From: Fischerella sp. CENA71
GTDB lineage: Bacteria; Cyanobacteriota; Cyanobacteriia; Cyanobacteriales; Nostocaceae
DNA length: 64,000 nt
Direction: 5' to 3'
NCBI GenBank assembly: GCA_024239075.1
Contig: JANBVI010000006.1
Span: forward strand, 62,001 to 126,000
Of this stretch, positions 47,223-56,376 are shown one piece after another (position 1 is the first letter of the stretch; each line of letters starts with the position of its first letter). Both the position numbers and the translations under genes were made by a program. A model generated the notes under the pieces. It was not told the origin of the DNA, made no database searches, and was given only the letters and a program-made list of their open reading frames with translations.

Positions 47223-48050
47223 TTAATCCTGTTGACGAGAAAATATACGCGCACCCCACAGAGAAAGAGCGATCGCCATTACTAGTAAAATTGGCACACT
47301 ATACCAAGGAAACTGAGATAAAGGTAAATAAGCAGCTGCACGTAGTCCGATGCTGGCGTAGGTAAGGGGTAATATGTAAACTACTGTTTTGAGAATTCCT
47401 GGTAATGTACTTGGATCAAAAAATGTCGCTCCTAAAAAAGACATCGGAATGATGATGAAGTTATTGTAGAGTCCTACCGATTCGAGCGATCGCACTGTCA
47501 ACCCCACAATTACCCCCAATCCCGCAAACACAGCACAATTAAGTACCAGCAACAACAAAAATAGGGGATGTAGAAACCTCCAATTTCCGGTAAACAGCAA
47601 AGCAACCAAAATAACAGAACCGGAAGTCATCAATCCCCGCACAACTCCCGCTAGCATTTTACCTATGTGCAAGGCTAAAGGATGTACCGGGACGAGTAAC
47701 AATTCCTCAAAGTTTTTGGTAAAAAGTCTTTCTCCACAAATAGAAAATGTCGTCCCACCGAAACTAATTGTCATGGATGACAAAGCCACCATACCTGGCA
47801 AAATAAATTCCAAGTAGTTACCATAGCTACCACTAATTCCTGAACCTGGCCGGATGGAACTACCTAAACCCAAACCAAAAGCCAAAATATAGATCAGTGG
47901 AGATATTAACCCTGATGCAGCCACTTGGACAATTCTGACACGTAATTTTAACCAATCTCCCCACAAGACAGTGAGGATATCTACTAAAAGAGTTTGCAAC
48001 TGCGAAACTTTAAAGCCCTGGTTTGAAAATAGCGATCGCTGATAAATCAC
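47223..48050 (-). CDS. ABC-2 type transporter permease
   Basis: A 275-residue membrane protein with six helices. Key regions: LQTLLVDILTVLWGDWLKLRVRIVQ, PGMVALSSMTISFGGTTFSI, MSFLGATFFDPSTLPGIL and PLTYASIGLRAAAY, the last two typical of NodJ/DrrB-like export permeases. The ATPase partner is not adjacent in this window, so its substrate (polysaccharide, lipid or drug) is unknown. It follows the autotransporter gene on the minus strand by 159 bp, with no sign of cotranscription. Confidence 0.87.
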   Translation of the reverse strand: MIYQRSLFSNQGFKVSQLQTLLVDILTVLWGDWLKLRVRIVQVAASGLISPLIYILAFGLGLGSSIRPGSGISGSYGNYLEFILPGMVALSSMTISFGGTTFSICGERLFTKNFEELLLVPVHPLALHIGKMLAGVVRGLMTSGSVILVALLFTGNWRFLHPLFLLLLVLNCAVFAGLGVIVGLTVRSLESVGLYNNFIIIPMSFLGATFFDPSTLPGILKTVVYILPLTYASIGLRAAAYLPLSQFPWYSVPILLVMAIALSLWGARIFSRQQD

Positions 48051-48299
48051 TTTCTAAGAATCATGTATAAAGATATTCTTAATTAATTATTTAACATTTC
48101 TTGATAATCTACTACCAGAAGCAGCAAAAGAGGACAAAGGAGACAAGGGAGAGAATAAATACCAATGATCAATGACCATTGACCAATAACCATTGACCAA
48201 AGCAGACAATCACAGCTAAGAATCGGCATACTGATATATATAAGGAGAGGAACTCAAGCCACTCCTGATCGTCCAAAATGTAAAGAGAATAAAGCGACA

Positions 48300-48836
48300 A
48301 TGAGACGTAAACCTGCTGGTAGAACAACTACACCTCCTAAACCCTCTCTTTTCCAATCCCCACTGTTTAATTTCACCACGATCGCAATCTTGGGAGGGGT
48401 GTTTGTTTTGGGTATAGGGATTGGTATTGCTTTTAGCTCTACAGCAACATTTACCCCAACTAACGTGGCTTCCCGTGAATTTATTGATACCAAAGCACCA
48501 AACCCAGAGATTTGTGTGCAGTATGGAGCCAGCGCAATGGTAATGGATACTAGGTTATTTGTAACACTCAACCCCTTTAATGTTTATGTTTCTCAACCGA
48601 GTATGCGTCCGGGATGCGTTTTACGTACTAATAACTGGGCGATTTTAGAGCAACGCAAACTGGTAACAAACGAACAGGTTAGAGAATGTAAAAACCGCCT
48701 GAATACTTTTGGTTATACGGGTGACTTGGGTCAAAAACCTGATATTAATTGTGTTTACCAAAATGAAGCAGCGAAAAACTTTTTTGTTACTGATCCAGGA
48801 GCGGTTGCGCCACCTATAGAAACAGATAGATTTTAG
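48300..48836 (+). CDS. DUF3172 protein with one membrane segment
   Basis: A 178-residue protein of the cyanobacterial DUF3172 type. One transmembrane helix (FTTIAILGGVFVLGIGIGIAFS, ~28-48) is followed by a conserved domain with NPEICVQYGASAMVMDTRLFVTLNPFNVYVSQPSMRPGCVLR and four cysteines (C71, then CVLR, ECKN and NCVY), probably lumenal or periplasmic. The function is not known. The convergent neighbour is an AMIN-domain gene 36 bp away. Confidence 0.82.
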   Translation: MRRKPAGRTTTPPKPSLFQSPLFNFTTIAILGGVFVLGIGIGIAFSSTATFTPTNVASREFIDTKAPNPEICVQYGASAMVMDTRLFVTLNPFNVYVSQPSMRPGCVLRTNNWAILEQRKLVTNEQVRECKNRLNTFGYTGDLGQKPDINCVYQNEAAKNFFVTDPGAVAPPIETDRF

Positions 48837-48871
48837 TCAGAAGTTATTTGTCATTGGTCATTAGTCATTAG

Positions 48872-49819
48872 TCATTTGTTTTTAGGTAGAGGTTGACCAA
48901 ACTCAATTGCTTGTGAATTTGGATTGGCAATTTGACTATTAATTTGACTATTAGAGGTGTCAGGAAGTGGGTAATTTGGTAAGTTTGGTGTGGGGAAAAA
49001 AGGGATACTATTGACATTACCAGATTGGTTGGGAAAAATAGCTGGAGGAAGAGTAGAATTTGGCGGTTGAGAAGGATTATTCGGAAGCAGAGGTGGTACA
49101 GTCACTAAAGGCTGCTGTTGATTGTTAGTTATTGGTAGTTGATTGTTGATGATTGGTAATTGGTTGTGAGTTATTGATGGTTGATTGTTAATATTTGGTT
49201 GTTGGTTGTTAGTTGTTGATAATTGATTATTGATAATTGGTTGTTGGTTGTTAATTGTTGATTCTTGATAGTAGTAACTTTTGCTTGGAAAAGGTTGATT
49301 ATTTGAAGGTGGAGGTGGGTTATATAAACCTTGATTTGGTGTCTGCTGATATGCAGGGAAAATGTTTGTAGGTGTTGAATATGTATTGTTGCTAACGGTA
49401 ACAGGACGTAGAATCCAACGTGTAGGATTTTGTGGAGAAACAGGTTGTAGTTGTAGCTGGTTTATATTGATAAAATTACCTGGTATTAAGTCCATTACAA
49501 GGCGAGTTACATCTGCATTTAATTGCGAGATGCGAATACTTTTTATCGCCCCAGAGAAATTTTGTTGAGTGGAAACATAACCCAATTTAGTACTTGGCAA
49601 ATCTACAACTATGCGATCAGGTTGTGAGAGAAAAAAGTAGCGCGGTTGTGAGGGTGCAGAGAGGGTAATTTCTAGCTGTAATGATTGTGGATCAAAACGC
49701 CAGTCTTCTAATTTTGATATTGGTACGGCATTACTACTACCAGCTTCGAGAGTCAATGCTGTGCATAGACTCAACAAGCTAATTTGAAATAAAAGCTTGT
49801 TTTTTAATTGGTCTTTCAT
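48872..49819 (-). CDS. AMIN-domain periplasmic protein with Asn/Gln repeat tract
   Basis: A 315-residue secreted protein. After a signal peptide (LLSLCTALTLEAGSSNA), residues ~37-125 form an AMIN domain (QLEITLSAPSQPRYFFLSQPDRIVVDLP; NADVTRLVMDLIP), which in other proteins targets cell-envelope sites and binds peptidoglycan. No amidase or secretin domain follows. Residues ~190-240 are a 7-residue repeat with NNQ (PIINNQL, PITNNQQ, PNINNQP), encoded by heptanucleotide DNA repeats, then a Pro/Asn-rich end. It may be an envelope-localising scaffold; the function is unknown. Confidence 0.85.
   Translation of the reverse strand: MKDQLKNKLLFQISLLSLCTALTLEAGSSNAVPISKLEDWRFDPQSLQLEITLSAPSQPRYFFLSQPDRIVVDLPSTKLGYVSTQQNFSGAIKSIRISQLNADVTRLVMDLIPGNFININQLQLQPVSPQNPTRWILRPVTVSNNTYSTPTNIFPAYQQTPNQGLYNPPPPSNNQPFPSKSYYYQESTINNQQPIINNQLSTTNNQQPNINNQPSITHNQLPIINNQLPITNNQQQPLVTVPPLLPNNPSQPPNSTLPPAIFPNQSGNVNSIPFFPTPNLPNYPLPDTSNSQINSQIANPNSQAIEFGQPLPKNK
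49105..49272. repeat. In-frame heptanucleotide repeats in the AMIN gene
   Basis: Units of the TTGTTAGT / TTGATTG type run through this part of the gene. Three heptamers make 21 bp, so the protein repeat is 7 residues long and the frame is kept. The same units lie in spacers elsewhere, for example 36202-36235. Confidence 0.75.
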
Positions 49820-49933
49820 TATTTTATACCGTTATTTTAGTAAATACCGAGAGTTATTATTGCATCATTTTTATATTCTTGTTCGGAGATGTCTATCGAA
49901 GAGTTCGCGATCGCAAATGATCGCAACTATGCC

Positions 49934-50899
49934 TTATCTAAGCGCGAAGCGATCGTGTTGTTCGTCAAAATTGATAATGGGACCCTTTGGTACAATTCGA
50001 TTAGGATTAATCTCGGTCATACTCATGTAATAGCCACGCTTGATATGGTCGTTATTACAGGTTGCTTTAAACTCAAGACGCTGATACAGGTCCTTGAGAT
50101 AATTCCAGAGGTTTGGATAGTCGATAATTCGCCGCAAATTGCACTTAAAGTGACCATAATACACTGAATCAAAGCGATACAGCGTTGGAAACATACAAAT
50201 ATCAGCTTCCGTGAGTTGCTTTCCACATAAATAGCGCTGCTTGCTCAGAATGAGTTCCCATTGATCTAAATTATCAAAGAGTTCTGTTACCGCATCTTCA
50301 TAGGCTGTTTGTGAAGTCGCAAAACCAGCGCGATATACACCAGCATTGATTGACAGATAAATTGCATCAATGGTTTGATCAATCTGCTGTTGTAGATCCT
50401 GTGGATATAAGTCTATTTTCTGCGTTGCCAAGGTAGCAAACTCTACATCAAACATCCGTATGATTTCGAGAGATTCGTTGTTGACGATTGTTTGAGTTTG
50501 CTTATCCCACAACACCGGAACTGTGACTCGCCCTGTGTATTTGGGATCGGCTTTTAGATAAATATCTTGTAAATATTGTGCGTGATTTACTAAATCGGGA
50601 ATGGCTCCGGGTGCTTCAGAAAACTTCCAACCCTTGTCGCTCATAATCGGATCGACGATAGAGATTGAGATTACATCATTCAAACCTTTGAGTTCTCGCA
50701 TAATTAAGGTGCGATGCGCCCAGGGACACGCCAAGGAAACGTAAAGGTGATAGCGTCCTAATTCTGCCTTAAATCCACTAGTTCCATCTGCGCTCACGCG
50801 ATCGCGAAACGTTGTTGGTATCTCATGGAACTCACCGCTTTGATTTTGCTCATTTCTGTCAGTAATCCATTTACCTAAGACCATGATTCCTGATGCCAT
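49934..50899 (-). CDS. Glutathionyl-hydroquinone reductase (Xi-class GST)
   Basis: A 321-residue soluble enzyme of the YqjG/ECM4 family. The catalytic Cys lies in LYVSLACPWAHRTLIMRELKGL, followed by SIVDPIMSDKGWKF, VPVLWDKQTQTIVNNESLEIIRM, and the C-terminal GST domain with QTAYEDAVTELFDNLDQWE and LTEADICMFPTLYRFD. These enzymes remove glutathione from glutathionyl-hydroquinones. The end of the gene is rich in HIP1 sites. The gene stands alone. Confidence 0.93.
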   Translation of the reverse strand: MASGIMVLGKWITDRNEQNQSGEFHEIPTTFRDRVSADGTSGFKAELGRYHLYVSLACPWAHRTLIMRELKGLNDVISISIVDPIMSDKGWKFSEAPGAIPDLVNHAQYLQDIYLKADPKYTGRVTVPVLWDKQTQTIVNNESLEIIRMFDVEFATLATQKIDLYPQDLQQQIDQTIDAIYLSINAGVYRAGFATSQTAYEDAVTELFDNLDQWELILSKQRYLCGKQLTEADICMFPTLYRFDSVYYGHFKCNLRRIIDYPNLWNYLKDLYQRLEFKATCNNDHIKRGYYMSMTEINPNRIVPKGPIINFDEQHDRFALR

Positions 50900-51034
50900 T
50901 ATTGTCTCCTAAGCGTGACGGTCTAATTGTGTTTATACTGCTTTAGTTAGTTAATTTGATAAAAGTTATTAGCGTGCGTTATAGACGGAATGTCCTAACG
51001 CAACGAAAACCACAAATACCTATAAAATTTCATT

Positions 51035-51559
51035 TCAATGGCTATTTGAAGTTTTTGGATTTTCTTGATTGCTTTGAGCTACAGCACTAACTTTAATAGG
51101 TTTATTTATTCCACTAATTGATATCTGCCCAGTTAAATTATCTTGCTTTTCTATTTGCATTTGTAAATTCACTAACCTATGAGCTTTTTTATCTGCTACA
51201 TCTATATTTTTGCAAAGGAGATAATTAGGTATTTGTCCCGATAAACTGATATTTTTGTTGTTGTATCTACCAGTGAGAGTGGGGTGTTCTTTTATAGTAG
51301 ATATTTGTTGAGAATTAAGATTTGCTGGTACAAAAAGTCCATTTAAGTACACTCCTGATTGATGAATATTTAAGATAATCGTGTCTTGTTGATTACAATC
51401 AGGTAATTTTTCTCCAAATATCAAACTATAGTTTTCTTTGAGAGATATAGGAGCTTTTAAATTATTTTCTCCATAAGTAGTTACAGTTTTAAACAATAGT
51501 AATACTGAACAAATTGCGACACCATAAAAAGATAGTGATTTGAGATGTAAATGATTCAT
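51035..51559 (-). CDS. Secreted or membrane-anchored protein of unknown function
   Basis: A 174-residue protein. An N-terminal hydrophobic segment (FYGVAICSVLLLFKTV) suggests a signal peptide or anchor. The rest is polar with two Cys (PDCNQQ, LLCKN) and short beta-like repeats (GVYLNGLFVPANL, LTGQISISGINKPIKVSAV). I do not recognise a family. It lies upstream of, and on the same strand as, a CPA2 antiporter gene, with ~206 bp of AT-rich spacer between. Confidence 0.55.
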   Translation of the reverse strand: MNHLHLKSLSFYGVAICSVLLLFKTVTTYGENNLKAPISLKENYSLIFGEKLPDCNQQDTIILNIHQSGVYLNGLFVPANLNSQQISTIKEHPTLTGRYNNKNISLSGQIPNYLLCKNIDVADKKAHRLVNLQMQIEKQDNLTGQISISGINKPIKVSAVAQSNQENPKTSNSH

Positions 51560-51765
51560 ATAAATAAAACCTGAATGTAAATTATGAATTATAAATTATG
51601 AATGATGAAGCTTTTCATAGTTTATCATTCATAATTTACAAGTAAGTTGGCGGGAATAAACAGAATACAAATTACGAACAGTAAATACCGTTAAAATAGC
51701 GTCGCCACTAGTTTGAGTGTCCCGTCTTACTAATAACTAATGACAAATGACCACTAAATTAATTT

Positions 51766-53931
51766 CTAACTTGTAACTTCTGACTTAACCTCACTCAGAA
51801 CAGAGGTAAGATGAGAAATGACTTTGGTGTAACGGCGGGTAATGAGTAGCGAGGAACGACATTCAATAGCTAGTTCATCTGTATATCTTCCCAGTGTTTG
51901 CCGTTCTATGCCCCAGGTACGGCTAGCGCCTGCAATTGTAAGGTCAACGCCTTGGGAGGCTTCAACTACGGCTTGCATAGGATCTGTAGCTTCGATTGTA
52001 TTGATGCTAATGCGATCGCTCACGCTACTAGGCATTTGCTCCATTAAAGTTTGCAATTCATGACTCAATTCGTCTTTGACTTGATGAGCAGATAGCACTT
52101 GTAATACTTGCAAATGACAAGTGTCACGATTAACTAATAATCTCAAAGCTAAAATCAGTGCCAAATCATCATGGATGTTACCAGAATAAGGTACTAATAA
52201 ACTTTCTAGCCGTTCTTCACCTCGATCAATAAATACTGCAACATCAACCGTAGCAGCTGTGAGAATTTGACCAACTCGTCCACCCAAGCGATTATTACTA
52301 AAAGCGGGACGATGCCATCCTACAACTACTAAATCTGCTTGTTCTAGTGCAGCTATCTGTATAGTTTCCCGCGCAACGTTGTTGGAGACACGAACTATGG
52401 GGTGAACATAAGAACGTGCTGCTGGTGGTTCTAGACGTTGAATCAATTCATCTAAAAGCTGATGTCGTTCCTGAATTAGTCGGTTTGCCTCAACTGGCGT
52501 ACTCTCATAAGCATAATCTTCTTGTAGTTCAATGAGGCTAAGGGGATTAACAATAGCGGGTTGTTGATAATTGACTGCGATCGCTACTGCTAATTGTAAT
52601 AAACCTTTTTGGGTATCTGGATTTGCAACTGGTACTAGAACTCTGTAGGGACGAGTAGCAATCTCAGCATCAATCTCTGTTTCGGGTTGTGTCTCTACTA
52701 CGTTCAACTTGATGAGCTTTTTGGGATAAGTCCACTCTAAAAGTGGTGAGGTCATAAATGTAGTAACTAAAGCCATAATTACCAACATAGTGAAGAGTAA
52801 CGGTGAAATTACACCTAACTCCAAACCAATGTTAAGTACAATTAGCTCAGTTAAACCGCGAGTGTTCATTAACCAACCAAGTGCAGAAGCTTCTCGGTTA
52901 TTAATACCACTGACTCTAGCTGCTACATAAGTGCCTACGTATTTCCCTGCGATCGCCACAAATAGTACCAATAGGCATAATAACCCTAATTCCGGACTGT
53001 TGAGCAGACCAATTTGCGTCCTCAGACCACTGTAGGCAAAAAACACTGGCAAGAGAAAAATTAAGACGAAATCTTCTGTTTTCACTGCTATTTCTCTAAC
53101 CAAACCAGCATTTTTCGGCATTATAGCCCCTAGTAAAAATGCCCCAAAAATTAAGTGAATACCAATTAATTCGGTGATTAAGGCTGAAGCAACTACTCCT
53201 GCATAAATTAACGCTAAAACCAATTGATTAAGGCGTTTATGACGGCGATAGTAGTTCGCAAGACGAGAAAGAAAATTTCTTCCCAACGTTACCATGACGC
53301 CGATGTATAGCAAGCTGAAAACAATAGTATGGAAAGCACCAGCAATGCTACCTGTGCGTGCTACTGCGATCGCAACAGCTAAAACGCACCAAGCCGTGAC
53401 ATCATCTACCGCAGCACAAGTTAACGCCAATGTTCCCAACCGTGTTCCTTGGAGGTTGTTTTCTGTGATAATTCGCGCCAATACTGGAAAAGCAGTAATT
53501 GACATGGCTGCTCCCAAAAATAGAGCAAAGGCGGTAAAAGAGACACTGGCGTTAGAAATCAATGGATAAAGCAGTACCGCTAGCAGAGTTCCCAAAGAAA
53601 ACGGTACTAAAATACTGACATGTGAGGTCAAAACTGCGATTTCCAAATTTCCACTAAGGTATTTGGGATTTAACTCTAGCCCAATGAGAAACATGAAAAA
53701 TATTAACCCGACCTGAGACAGAACATTTAAAAAAGGAACTGTTTCAGGAGGAAACAAGGTAGCTGATAGTTCTGGAGCAACCAAACCGAACAGAGAAGGG
53801 CCAAGCATAATTCCGGCTACAATCTCTCCGATGACTAAGGGTTGGTTAATCCACCGGAATCCTAATCCTACTAGCCGAGACAGTCCAATGACAATCAACA
53901 CCTCAATTAAAACGAGAACAACTGTGTGCAT
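51766..53931 (-). CDS. CPA2-family cation:proton antiporter with C-terminal stress-protein domain
   Basis: A 721-residue protein. Residues 1-400 hold about 12-13 membrane helices with the CPA2 motifs LPVLARIITE, CAAVDDVTAW (the ion-binding Asp pair) and the late RGLTELIVLNIGLELGVI. Residues ~430-700 are cytoplasmic and resemble tandem universal stress protein domains (RVLVPVANPDTQKGLLQLAVAIA; ADLVVVGWHRPAFSNN). It would exchange Na+ or K+ for H+ at the plasma membrane, possibly gated by a nucleotide bound to the stress-protein domains. A shorter paralogue lies upstream on the same strand. Confidence 0.9.
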   Translation of the reverse strand: MHTVVLVLIEVLIVIGLSRLVGLGFRWINQPLVIGEIVAGIMLGPSLFGLVAPELSATLFPPETVPFLNVLSQVGLIFFMFLIGLELNPKYLSGNLEIAVLTSHVSILVPFSLGTLLAVLLYPLISNASVSFTAFALFLGAAMSITAFPVLARIITENNLQGTRLGTLALTCAAVDDVTAWCVLAVAIAVARTGSIAGAFHTIVFSLLYIGVMVTLGRNFLSRLANYYRRHKRLNQLVLALIYAGVVASALITELIGIHLIFGAFLLGAIMPKNAGLVREIAVKTEDFVLIFLLPVFFAYSGLRTQIGLLNSPELGLLCLLVLFVAIAGKYVGTYVAARVSGINNREASALGWLMNTRGLTELIVLNIGLELGVISPLLFTMLVIMALVTTFMTSPLLEWTYPKKLIKLNVVETQPETEIDAEIATRPYRVLVPVANPDTQKGLLQLAVAIAVNYQQPAIVNPLSLIELQEDYAYESTPVEANRLIQERHQLLDELIQRLEPPAARSYVHPIVRVSNNVARETIQIAALEQADLVVVGWHRPAFSNNRLGGRVGQILTAATVDVAVFIDRGEERLESLLVPYSGNIHDDLALILALRLLVNRDTCHLQVLQVLSAHQVKDELSHELQTLMEQMPSSVSDRISINTIEATDPMQAVVEASQGVDLTIAGASRTWGIERQTLGRYTDELAIECRSSLLITRRYTKVISHLTSVLSEVKSEVTS

Positions 53932-54127
53932 AGTTTCCTCACAAGCGACTATCCGGTGTCCCTTTGATGATTCTTTAAATCGCTTGAAAATGTCAACCTT
54001 TATGGATCAATACGGTTCAATTAAGGGTAATTGTAAATTGGTTTGAATAATAATGTTTATGGTTTAATATTTTTATTTAAAATATATATCTATTTGTAAA
54101 TAAAATTAAAAATACTTGTTGTTTGTG

Positions 54128-54181
54128 GTTGTTTGTTGCTAATCAGTTTTTGTGACAAACTATTAACAAGCAACAAACAAC
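54128..54181 (-). terminator. Hairpin downstream of the shorter antiporter gene
   Basis: GTTGTTTGTTGCT and AGCAACAAACAAC form a perfect 13-bp stem, and the loop contains a smaller GTTT..AAAC pair. It lies just after the minus-strand stop codon at 54191; no strong T run follows, so it may be a repeat-derived stop structure. Confidence 0.5.
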
Positions 54182-54190
54182 AAAATTCAG

Positions 54191-55498
54191 TTATATATTT
54201 GGTACTTGTTGAACTGACGATTGTTCGTATACTGTACCTTGCAAAAGCATGTTAACTAATGGTGATGCCATTAACGTAGTAATGATCGCCATGATCACCA
54301 TGATGGTAAATAAAGTCGGAGTGATAATACCTTGCTCTAAACCAATATTGAGAATAATTAACTCCATCAATCCCCGCGCATTCATCAAAGCACCAATTGT
54401 TGCAGACTCACGCCAAGTTTCTCCTGCGAATTTAGCTGCAAGCATACAAGCGATACCTTTACCAAAAATAGCGATCGCCACAATTAAAGCTGTGATTATC
54501 CATAAATATTGTGTATTTACCAATCCAAGTTGAGTGTTTAATCCAGAGAACACAAAGAAGATAGGTAATAAAAATGCAGTAGTCAAATATTCTAGGCGAT
54601 CGCGAAGTTGTTCGGCAAATTCACCTCGTGGCATTGCTGTACCCAAGATAAATGCACCAAAAACCGCATACAGCTTAATTGCATCTGTTAACCAGGAACA
54701 GAACATCAAAACTATCAACACTAAAATCAAAGTTTGGATTTTTAAACCACCATCGCGCTTTGTCATCCGGGTGAAAATCTTTAATGTCGGTCGCCCAATA
54801 AAAATTGTCAGTAATACATAGGCTAAACCACCACCAATAGCAAAAGCTGCAATACTTGCATCAGCTTGCAAGCTTGCTAATACAATTGCTAGCAAACACC
54901 ATGCTGTTGCATCATCCATTGAACCTGCTGCTAGGGCTAATGTCCCAAAGCGGGTTTTGGCGATCCCACGTTCATACAACATCCGGGCTAACATCGGGAA
55001 AGCTGTGATGGACATCGAAGCACCTAAATATAACGCAGCGGCCCAAGGTGTAACTCCCGCTTTAAAAAGTTCAGCTTGACCGTATAAAAAGAAAGCTGCT
55101 ATTGCACCTAAACCAAAAGGTACAAGTATCCCTGCCCCAGAAACCAAACCTGCACTTTTGACTCGTTGCTTAATCAAATCGGTGTTAAATTCTACACCAA
55201 TTAAGAACATATATAGCACTAGTCCTATCTGACTAATCGCAAAGAGAATTGACATTGAGGGGTTGGGAATCTTCTCTCCGGTCGCTAGTATCAATGGTGC
55301 TTTAGGAAACAGCCATTGTTGTACACTAGGTGCGATCGCCCCAAATAGTGATGGTCCTAACATTACCCCTGCTATCATTTCGCACACTACATCTGTTTGT
55401 CCAAGAAAGCGCTTTCCCAGAATAGTGACAATGCGACAAGCGGCTAAAATAACTGTCAATTGCAGCAGTAGTTTCAAAACCAGTTCAAAATTCGACAT
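54191..55498 (-). CDS. CPA2-family cation:proton antiporter
   Basis: A 435-residue membrane protein with about 12-13 helices and no soluble tail. The CPA2 features ITAFPMLARMLYERG, LAAGSMDDATAWCLLAI (Asp pair) and ARGLMELIILNIGLEQGIITP are visible. It is a paralogue of the downstream 721-residue antiporter but lacks its stress-protein domains. The two genes are tandem on the minus strand, 259 bp apart, with a hairpin between. They may serve different ions or conditions, or may be subunits of one transporter; the sequence does not decide. Confidence 0.9.
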   Translation of the reverse strand: MSNFELVLKLLLQLTVILAACRIVTILGKRFLGQTDVVCEMIAGVMLGPSLFGAIAPSVQQWLFPKAPLILATGEKIPNPSMSILFAISQIGLVLYMFLIGVEFNTDLIKQRVKSAGLVSGAGILVPFGLGAIAAFFLYGQAELFKAGVTPWAAALYLGASMSITAFPMLARMLYERGIAKTRFGTLALAAGSMDDATAWCLLAIVLASLQADASIAAFAIGGGLAYVLLTIFIGRPTLKIFTRMTKRDGGLKIQTLILVLIVLMFCSWLTDAIKLYAVFGAFILGTAMPRGEFAEQLRDRLEYLTTAFLLPIFFVFSGLNTQLGLVNTQYLWIITALIVAIAIFGKGIACMLAAKFAGETWRESATIGALMNARGLMELIILNIGLEQGIITPTLFTIMVIMAIITTLMASPLVNMLLQGTVYEQSSVQQVPNI

Positions 55499-56074
55499 TT
55501 GATTTGTTGTTGAGGAGTTATGTTAGTTATCTACAAGCCGACTTTGGCAAAATCCATACACGAGCCAAGATATCGACTATTTTGACTTTGTATAGATATA
55601 TTTGTATCTTCGGAAACAAGTTTATGTACAGTAGGCTGAAAATAATTTTTTTTAAGATAAATCTCAAATATTCATTATCTTGGTAATCAAAATCAAAATT
55701 TTTGAACCACTAAAATTTCAAGACAGCAAGATTTATAAGTTTTGATTAATGTATAAATTAAAAAGACAAAAGCCCCGTTGTTCATAAGAAACGGGGCTTT
55801 TTACGATTTGAATCTTGCTAATCGCCAATAATAGAGTCAAAGTAATTACTACATGTTAAAAGTTGTGATAGCAAACGAGTATAAATGCTTGCAATAACTT
55901 GGTGCTAATAACTTTGCTTATAGGATATATAAGGAATTTCTAGTCTCAGCTTACATCCGAATTAATATAAAATTAGAATCTTAGTCTTCTGTTTGTTGGC
56001 AATTCAAAAGTATGGGTCATGAATGATGCCACAAAGCTATTTTTGGCATGTATTCTAAATCAGCATCTTTTTTA
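55499..56074. other. AT-rich spacer with a terminator
   Basis: About 575 bp without a credible gene. A 60-codon frame at 55504-55686 has no protein-like features. A strong hairpin terminator lies at 55768-55804; what it ends is not obvious, so a small untranslated RNA upstream on the + strand is possible. Confidence 0.4.
55768..55804. terminator. Strong hairpin terminator in the spacer
   Basis: AAAAGCCCCGTT and AACGGGGCTTTT form a 12-bp stem with a loop of ~10 nt; a T run follows on the plus strand and another TCTTTTT follows on the minus strand, so it could work in both directions. On the minus strand it lies ~270 bp beyond the small membrane protein gene at 56075. Confidence 0.8.
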
Positions 56075-56266
56075 TTAAGACACTTGCAATAAATAGCTAA
56101 TACAATGTCCCATCAAAAAGTAAACAACCATCATTGCGGCTGCGGCTAATGCAACTAATAAGCCAGCCAACATTAGAGAAAATTCCTTACTCTCATAAGC
56201 TCTTTCCATCAAATGCAGCGACCAGGCTACCAGTGCCACATCAAAAACTAATATAGGAATCAACAT
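56075..56266 (-). CDS. Small membrane protein
   Basis: A 63-residue protein with two probable membrane helices (MLIPILVFDVALVAWSLHLM and LMLAGLLVALAAAAMMVVYFLM) separated by a short acidic-basic loop (ERAYESKEF). It starts with ATG and has hydrophobicity typical of real small membrane proteins, but I do not recognise a family. It lies ~110 bp downstream of hisF on the same strand. Confidence 0.6.
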   Translation of the reverse strand: MLIPILVFDVALVAWSLHLMERAYESKEFSLMLAGLLVALAAAAMMVVYFLMGHCISYLLQVS

Positions 56267-56376
56267 ATTTATTAATATTTATTAATGTTTCTTTACCAAG
56301 TTTAACATCCTTTTTAGGAAGTGTGTTGAGTACTGGATGTATCTTCAAATAACAGAAAATAACAAATTTACTAACA

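Noticed and set aside
55504-55686. 60-codon frame after the antiporter start
   Set aside because: AT-rich spacer sequence with no protein-like pattern or family.
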